A stretch of DNA of 64,000 bases from CAIZGX01 sp964511555 (GTDB lineage Bacteria; Bacteroidota; Bacteroidia; Flavobacteriales_D; Sanyastnellaceae): positions 1 to 64,000 of the forward strand of contig CAZEFR010000008.1 in NCBI GenBank assembly GCA_964511555.1, written 5' to 3'. Numbering within the stretch: position 1 is the first letter of the stretch; each line of letters opens with the position of its first letter. A program made the translations under genes and the position numbers. Positions 59,392-64,000 of the stretch are shown here, one piece after another. The notes below the pieces were generated by a model. The model was not told the DNA's origin and searched no databases. It saw only the letters and a program-made list of their open reading frames with translations.

Positions 59392-60489
59392 ATGAAATCA
59401 CTTCGACTTATTCTTGTTTTATCGTTGATTGCTTTCTCGGGAAAAATCTTTTCTCAGGGAATGCCGATCTCAGTAATTGTTACAAATGCCAATTGCGAAG
59501 TTACTGTTACTGGAACTTATTTAGATTCCTTAAGCGGCGCGACAGGTTCGTTTCAACTCTTGGCAACTGATCCCTCAGGAACTTCATTTTCGGGTACTGT
59601 GGCATTGAATACTCTTGGGACAAATTACACCATAACTGTTTGTGCGACTGACTGCGATGGTTTTACACAATGTGCCACTGGGCCGTGGTTTTTTGGAGCA
59701 GTAACCACCTTTAACATTGACATGAATGGAAATGGCGGAGGAGTTGTAGACAATGACGGAGACGGTTTTAGTTCTTCTATTGATTGTAACGACAATGACG
59801 CAAGTATTAATCCGACTGCCTCTGAACTATGCGACGGCATGGATAACAATTGCAATGGTGTTGTAGATGAAGGATGTAACACAAGCGAATGCACAACGGA
59901 TATTGTTTTGGTTCCAGATTCTTTGGTGTCAGCGCCTTTTAATGTCTTGATATATTTTCCTGGAGCAAATAATTCAATGTTGGCAACTTATATCTGGACC
60001 TTCGGAGACGGAAATTCCTCAACAACGATGTATCCGACTTGGCAGTACACTGAAGTTGGATCATACACCGTATGCGTGACCGTAGTATACCCAGACGGGT
60101 GTGTTGCTGAGGACTGTGTAACGTTTACAGTTGATCAAGCGGGTAATACTATGCCTGGCGGAATTAACGCACAAGGTTTTACTTTGAATGTGGTTAGCAC
60201 CATGCCAAGTCCAAACTCTGTAGCTGAGATTTCTTCTGCAAATGATTTTGTAATCTATCCGAATCCAGTTGCGGAATCAGCAACCATTCAATGGAATGCT
60301 ACTTCAACTGAGCAAGGTCAATTAGATGTGTTCAATGCACAAGGACAATTGATCTCTACAGAGCGTTATACGGTCTCTGCAGGAGCACAACAAATTCAAA
60401 TGAACACTCAATCACTTTCAGCAGGAATGTACATTGTACGCAGTGTTTCGAATGCGGGTGTAGTTCGTCAGACTACATTCATGAAATAA
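59392..60489 (+). CDS. secreted PKD-domain protein with MopE-type motif and T9SS domain
   Basis: 365 residues from ATG 59392. Signal peptide 1-20 (LILVLSLIAFSGKIFSQ). A beta-sandwich region at 20-115, then a MopE-type metal-binding motif at about 125-165 (DNDGDGFSSS, DCNDND, CDGMDNNCNG, DEGC), a PKD domain at about 180-255 (YIWTFGDGNSSTT ... GSYTVCVTVVYP), and a T9SS sorting domain (IYPNPVAESATIQWN ... GMYIVRSVS). The MopE motif closely resembles that in the giant protein at 30456-39344. Probably surface-bound; ligand unknown. Confidence 0.9.
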   Translation: MKSLRLILVLSLIAFSGKIFSQGMPISVIVTNANCEVTVTGTYLDSLSGATGSFQLLATDPSGTSFSGTVALNTLGTNYTITVCATDCDGFTQCATGPWFFGAVTTFNIDMNGNGGGVVDNDGDGFSSSIDCNDNDASINPTASELCDGMDNNCNGVVDEGCNTSECTTDIVLVPDSLVSAPFNVLIYFPGANNSMLATYIWTFGDGNSSTTMYPTWQYTEVGSYTVCVTVVYPDGCVAEDCVTFTVDQAGNTMPGGINAQGFTLNVVSTMPSPNSVAEISSANDFVIYPNPVAESATIQWNATSTEQGQLDVFNAQGQLISTERYTVSAGAQQIQMNTQSLSAGMYIVRSVSNAGVVRQTTFMK

Positions 60490-60512
60490 TCAGACTCCTC
60501 AATTTTGCGATT

Positions 60513-60538
60513 AAGGTCGACCGTTGGTCGGCCTTTTT
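60513..60538 (+). terminator. terminator after the PKD/T9SS gene
   Basis: Ten-bp stem AAGGTCGACC with GGTCGGCCTT (one G-T pair), 3-nt loop, T-rich tail. Confidence 0.85.
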
Positions 60539-60577
60539 CATGTCTGAATGATTTGTATTGATTGGTGATTGTAAATG

Positions 60578-60604
60578 AAAAGAGCCGCATGAGCGGCTCT
60601 TTTA
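60578..60604 (-). terminator. terminator of the rpoC operon (bidirectional)
   Basis: AAAAGAGCCGC pairs with its complement around ATGA, with T-rich ends on both strands. It lies 20 bp after the rpoC stop. Confidence 0.88.
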
Positions 60605-60623
60605 AGTTAATGTAGGGAAGGTG

Positions 60624-63600
60624 TTACGCTTCTTCTACAGAGGCATTACGATTGGCCATAATGTTAACCAAGTCTTCGCTGTTGCCTACTAACATCTTTT
60701 GGAATCGACGTCCACCAGAACCCGCAGGAATTGGGTGACCAACGATAACGTTTTCTTTCAGTCCGTTCAAGAAGTCTGTTTTTCCTTGTACAGCTGCTTC
60801 GTTCAATACTTTCGTAGTCTCTTGGAACGATGCTGCAGAGATCCAAGAATCTGTTTGCAACGACGCTCTTGTGATACCTTGAAGAATTGGGCGGGCAGTA
60901 GCTGTAATGGCTTCACGAGATTCCATAACTGCTCTGTCTTTACGCTTCAACTCAGAGTTTTCAGTTCTAAATTGCAATGCAGTAATAACTTGTCCAGGTA
61001 GGAACTTCTCAGAGTCTCCGGCTTCTGTAACAACAACCTTATCGAATAACAAGTCGTTTTCATCAATGAATTCTGCTTTGTCCACCGTGCTTCCTTGTAA
61101 GAAACGTGTATCACCCGCATCAAGAATTTCTACTTTGCGCATCATTTGACGAACAATAACTTCGAAATGCTTGTCATTGATTTTCACACCTTGCAGACGG
61201 TATACCTCTTGAATTTCATTCACCAAGTATTCTTGAACTGCAGTTGGTCCTTGAATGTCTAGGATATCTCCAGGAGAGATAGCACCATCAGACAACTGCA
61301 TACCTGCACGAACAAAGTCACCGTCTTGAACTAAGATATGCTTAGCAAGGTTGATCAAATATTTCTTCTCTTCTCCAGTACGTGAGCGAAGGATAATCTC
61401 GCGGTTACCGCGCTTGATTTTTCCGTATTCAACGATACCGTCGATTTCCGCAACGTTTGCTGGGTTAGATGGGTTACGTGCTTCGAACAATTCGGTTACA
61501 CGTGGAAGACCACCGGTGATGTCACCGCCACGACCAGCCATACGAGGGATCTTAGCAAGAATACTACCTTTGGTAATCTTCGTTCCGTTTTCGGTGTTCA
61601 AGTGAGCACCTACTGGAAGAGAATATACCTTCACCACCTCTTTGCCGCGAACGACCTCGATGCTTGGGTTTTTCTTCTTGTCTTTCGTTTCAATAATAAT
61701 CTTTTCAGAGAAACCTGTTTGCTCATCGACTTCAGTTTTGAAGGTAATACCTTCTTCAATCGCGTCGAAGTTAATTGTTCCATCTTCTTCAGTGATGATA
61801 ACACTGTTGAATGGATCGAATTCGCAAATCACGTCGTTCTTCTTAACAATATCACCGTTGTTTACATGCAGAATCGAACCGTAAGGAAGATTCATGGTAG
61901 CCATGGTGATACCTGTTTTCTCGTCGTTGATTTTCAATTCAGCAGAACGAGCAACAACTACAGTAACTGTAACATTGTTTTCTTTTCTTTCTACTGTACG
62001 AAGATCTTCGATTTCAACGATACCTGCGTATTTTGCTTTCAAGTCAGAATCAATAGCCGAACCAGACGCAGCACCACCCGTGTGGAACGTACGAAGAGTC
62101 AATTGTGTACCTGGCTCACCGATAGACTGTGCAGCAATAACACCAACAGCCAATCCTTCTTGAACCAAACGAGCTGAGGCAAGGTCACGACCGTAACACT
62201 TCGCACAAACTCCACGCTTGCTTTCGCAGGTTAATACTGAACGAATTTCCACTTCTTCAATTCCAGCTGCTTCAATAACATCTGCAATTTCTTCAGAAAT
62301 TTCTTGAACTGCTTCAACAAGCAATTCGTTTGTTTCTGGGTGGTATACGTCGTGAACTGAAGTTCTACCAAGAATACGATCGCGAAGGCTTTCAACAACT
62401 TCATCAGATTTCTTCAATGCAGTTGTATTCAATCCGCGAAGTGTACCACAGTCTACTTCATTAATAATTACGTCTTGAGCAACGTCAACGAGACGACGAG
62501 TTAAGTAACCCGCATCCGCCGTTTTCAATGCTGTATCGGCCAAACCTTTACGAGCACCGTGGGTAGAAATGAAGTACTCTAAGATCGACAAACCTTCTTT
62601 AAAGTTCGCCAAGATAGGGTTCTCAATCATGTCTTGTCCACCTGCAGCGGCGTTTTTCTGTGGCTTAGCCATAAGACCACGCATACCTGCTAACTGACGA
62701 ATTTGTTCTTTCGATCCACGAGCTCCAGAATCATACATCATGTAAATGCTGTTGAATCCTTGTTGGTCAGTTTTCAAACGATCCATAAGAATGTTTGTCA
62801 AACGCGAGTTCGTGTTCGTCCAAATGTCAATGATTTGGTTGTAACGTTCGTTGTTGGTAATAAGACCCATGTTATAGTTCTCAAATACCTCAGCAACTTT
62901 GTTAGTCGCTTCTCCAACAAGTTTTTCTTTCTCATTAGGAACAACTACGTCAGTTAATTTAAACGACAATCCACCCTTGAAAGCCCAATAGTATCCAAGA
63001 TCTTTCATGTCATCTAAGAACTTAGCTGCACGAGCAATACCAACGATTTTCAAAATGTTACCGATGATGTCACGTAAAGCTTTCTTCGTAAGAAGTTGGT
63101 TAATGAATCCTACCTCTTCAGGTACAATTGCATTAAACAATACACGTCCAGCTGTAGTTTCAATAATGCTTGGCTCGTTATTCATATCGTACCAACGTAC
63201 TTTAATGAAAGCGTGCAAGTCTAATTGACCTTCGTTGAATGCGATAATAACTTCTTCTTTCGAATAGTAAGTTCTTCCTTCACCTCTACAAGGTTTCTCG
63301 TCAGTACCTTCACGGCCTTTAGTGATGTAATAAAGACCTAAGACCATATCTTGTGATGGAACCGTGATTGGCGCACCATTCGCAGGGTTAAGGATATTGT
63401 GAGAAGCTAACATCAATAATTGGGCTTCCAAAATTGCAGCACTTCCAAGTGGAACGTGAACAGCCATTTGGTCACCATCAAAGTCAGCGTTAAATGCAGT
63501 ACAAACAAGTGGGTGAAGTTGAATTGCTTTTCCTTCAATCAACTTTGGTTGGAAAGATTGAATACCCAAACGGTGAAGGGTAGGAGCACGGTTCAACAAC

Positions 63601-64000
63601 ACAGGGTGACCTTTCAATACGTTCTCAAGGATATCCCAAACAATTGCTTCTTTTTTGTCTACGATTTTCTTTGCAGATTTAACCGTCTTAACAATACCAC
63701 GCTCAATCATCTTGCGAATGATGAATGGTTTGAAGAGCTCAGCTGCCATATCTTTTGGCAATCCACATTCGTGAAGTTTCAATTCTGGTCCAACGACAAT
63801 TACCGAACGAGCAGAATAGTCAACACGCTTACCCAATAGGTTTTGACGGAAACGTCCTTGCTTACCTTTCAATGAATCTGAAAGTGATTTAAGCGGACGG
63901 TTGCTTTCAGTCTTAACAGCAGAAGATTTACGACTGTTATCGAACAACGAATCTACCGCTTCTTGAAGCATACGCTTCTCGTTACGCAAGATTACATCAG
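60624..64000 (-). CDS. rpoC: DNA-directed RNA polymerase subunit beta' (3' part)
   Basis: 1125 C-terminal residues of an expected 1420-1440; the 5' end lies beyond the window. The frame is open through position 64000 (DVILRNEKRMLQEAVD). The catalytic magnesium motif NADFDGDQMAVH is near 165 in this fragment, the bridge-helix/trigger-loop region includes GEPGTQLTLRTFHTGG, and the second zinc site CESKRGVCAKCYGRDL is complete. The protein forms the core of RNA polymerase with alpha, beta and omega. The terminator at 60578-60604 ends the operon. Confidence 0.98.
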   Translation of the reverse strand, partial: DVILRNEKRMLQEAVDSLFDNSRKSSAVKTESNRPLKSLSDSLKGKQGRFRQNLLGKRVDYSARSVIVVGPELKLHECGLPKDMAAELFKPFIIRKMIERGIVKTVKSAKKIVDKKEAIVWDILENVLKGHPVLLNRAPTLHRLGIQSFQPKLIEGKAIQLHPLVCTAFNADFDGDQMAVHVPLGSAAILEAQLLMLASHNILNPANGAPITVPSQDMVLGLYYITKGREGTDEKPCRGEGRTYYSKEEVIIAFNEGQLDLHAFIKVRWYDMNNEPSIIETTAGRVLFNAIVPEEVGFINQLLTKKALRDIIGNILKIVGIARAAKFLDDMKDLGYYWAFKGGLSFKLTDVVVPNEKEKLVGEATNKVAEVFENYNMGLITNNERYNQIIDIWTNTNSRLTNILMDRLKTDQQGFNSIYMMYDSGARGSKEQIRQLAGMRGLMAKPQKNAAAGGQDMIENPILANFKEGLSILEYFISTHGARKGLADTALKTADAGYLTRRLVDVAQDVIINEVDCGTLRGLNTTALKKSDEVVESLRDRILGRTSVHDVYHPETNELLVEAVQEISEEIADVIEAAGIEEVEIRSVLTCESKRGVCAKCYGRDLASARLVQEGLAVGVIAAQSIGEPGTQLTLRTFHTGGAASGSAIDSDLKAKYAGIVEIEDLRTVERKENNVTVTVVVARSAELKINDEKTGITMATMNLPYGSILHVNNGDIVKKNDVICEFDPFNSVIITEEDGTINFDAIEEGITFKTEVDEQTGFSEKIIIETKDKKKNPSIEVVRGKEVVKVYSLPVGAHLNTENGTKITKGSILAKIPRMAGRGGDITGGLPRVTELFEARNPSNPANVAEIDGIVEYGKIKRGNREIILRSRTGEEKKYLINLAKHILVQDGDFVRAGMQLSDGAISPGDILDIQGPTAVQEYLVNEIQEVYRLQGVKINDKHFEVIVRQMMRKVEILDAGDTRFLQGSTVDKAEFIDENDLLFDKVVVTEAGDSEKFLPGQVITALQFRTENSELKRKDRAVMESREAITATARPILQGITRASLQTDSWISAASFQETTKVLNEAAVQGKTDFLNGLKENVIVGHPIPAGSGGRRFQKMLVGNSEDLVNIMANRNASVEEA

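Overview
The window looks like a chromosomal segment of a Bacteroidota bacterium, most likely of the order Flavobacteriales. Four kinds of evidence support this. Five genes encode secreted proteins with a C-terminal type IX secretion (T9SS) sorting domain. Promoter-like boxes of the Bacteroidota form TAnnTTTG lie in front of many genes. Shine-Dalgarno sequences are almost absent. Many families typical of the phylum occur (DUF3078, DUF4920, DUF4249, DUF4403, DUF4836-like, BshA for bacillithiol, long GAPDH). I see no rRNA, tRNA, phage, transposon or CRISPR array. Genes are tightly packed, several convergent pairs overlap at their stop codons, and most of the window is core metabolism and housekeeping.

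Layout: 1-9.3 kb holds an outer-membrane DUF3078 protein (cut by the window edge), a small 25-residue-repeat protein, a DUF4920/M16-peptidase pair, an MBL hydrolase, a radical SAM enzyme, an agmatinase-family enzyme behind sucC, a LolD-type ATPase, and DUF983 and DUF4249 proteins. 9.4-21.8 kb holds DegQ/HtrA, GAPDH, a DUF2330/RnfD-like pair, cmk, a large GH3 plus beta-lactamase-fold fusion, bshA and msrB. 21.8-30.1 kb holds uvrA, a sigma factor with an exceptional Shine-Dalgarno sequence, a small 36-codon ORF, an ABC substrate-binding lipoprotein, an acyl-CoA carboxylase beta subunit and a GT22-like membrane protein. 30.5-42 kb holds two giant secreted T9SS proteins (2962 and 843 residues). 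42-48 kb holds a TrmH-type methyltransferase, sppA, folK plus a deoxynucleoside kinase, sucD and mnmE. 47.8-64 kb holds a secreted esterase, a CrtA-like protein, a photolyase, an SH3 protein, tcdA, a 34-residue lysine-rich mini-protein, a cupin, a three-domain fasciclin protein, DUF4836-like and DUF4403 proteins, a PKD/T9SS protein and the 3' part of rpoC.

The most unusual signal is a family of mini-palindrome arrays. A short constant spacer (CATTCG, GATGAC or an AAGGT/ACCTT-like element) alternates with tiny perfect or near-perfect palindromes whose arms change but stay complementary around a loop of about 3 bases. They occur inside three coding genes (16.5, 26.3 and 29.4-29.7 kb, in frame, producing low-complexity inserts) and in two intergenic regions (30.2 and 50.6 kb), with a related pair of palindromes at 42.45 kb. 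I know of no described element with this architecture, although I cannot search for one.

Other points worth following: a -7 box placed exactly 4 nt before the start codon in about ten genes, predicting leaderless mRNAs; the sigma-factor gene with a strong Shine-Dalgarno sequence and a long structured leader; convergent genes that share one 4-bp palindrome as both stop codons; and two small genes at 25496-25606 and 53751-53855.
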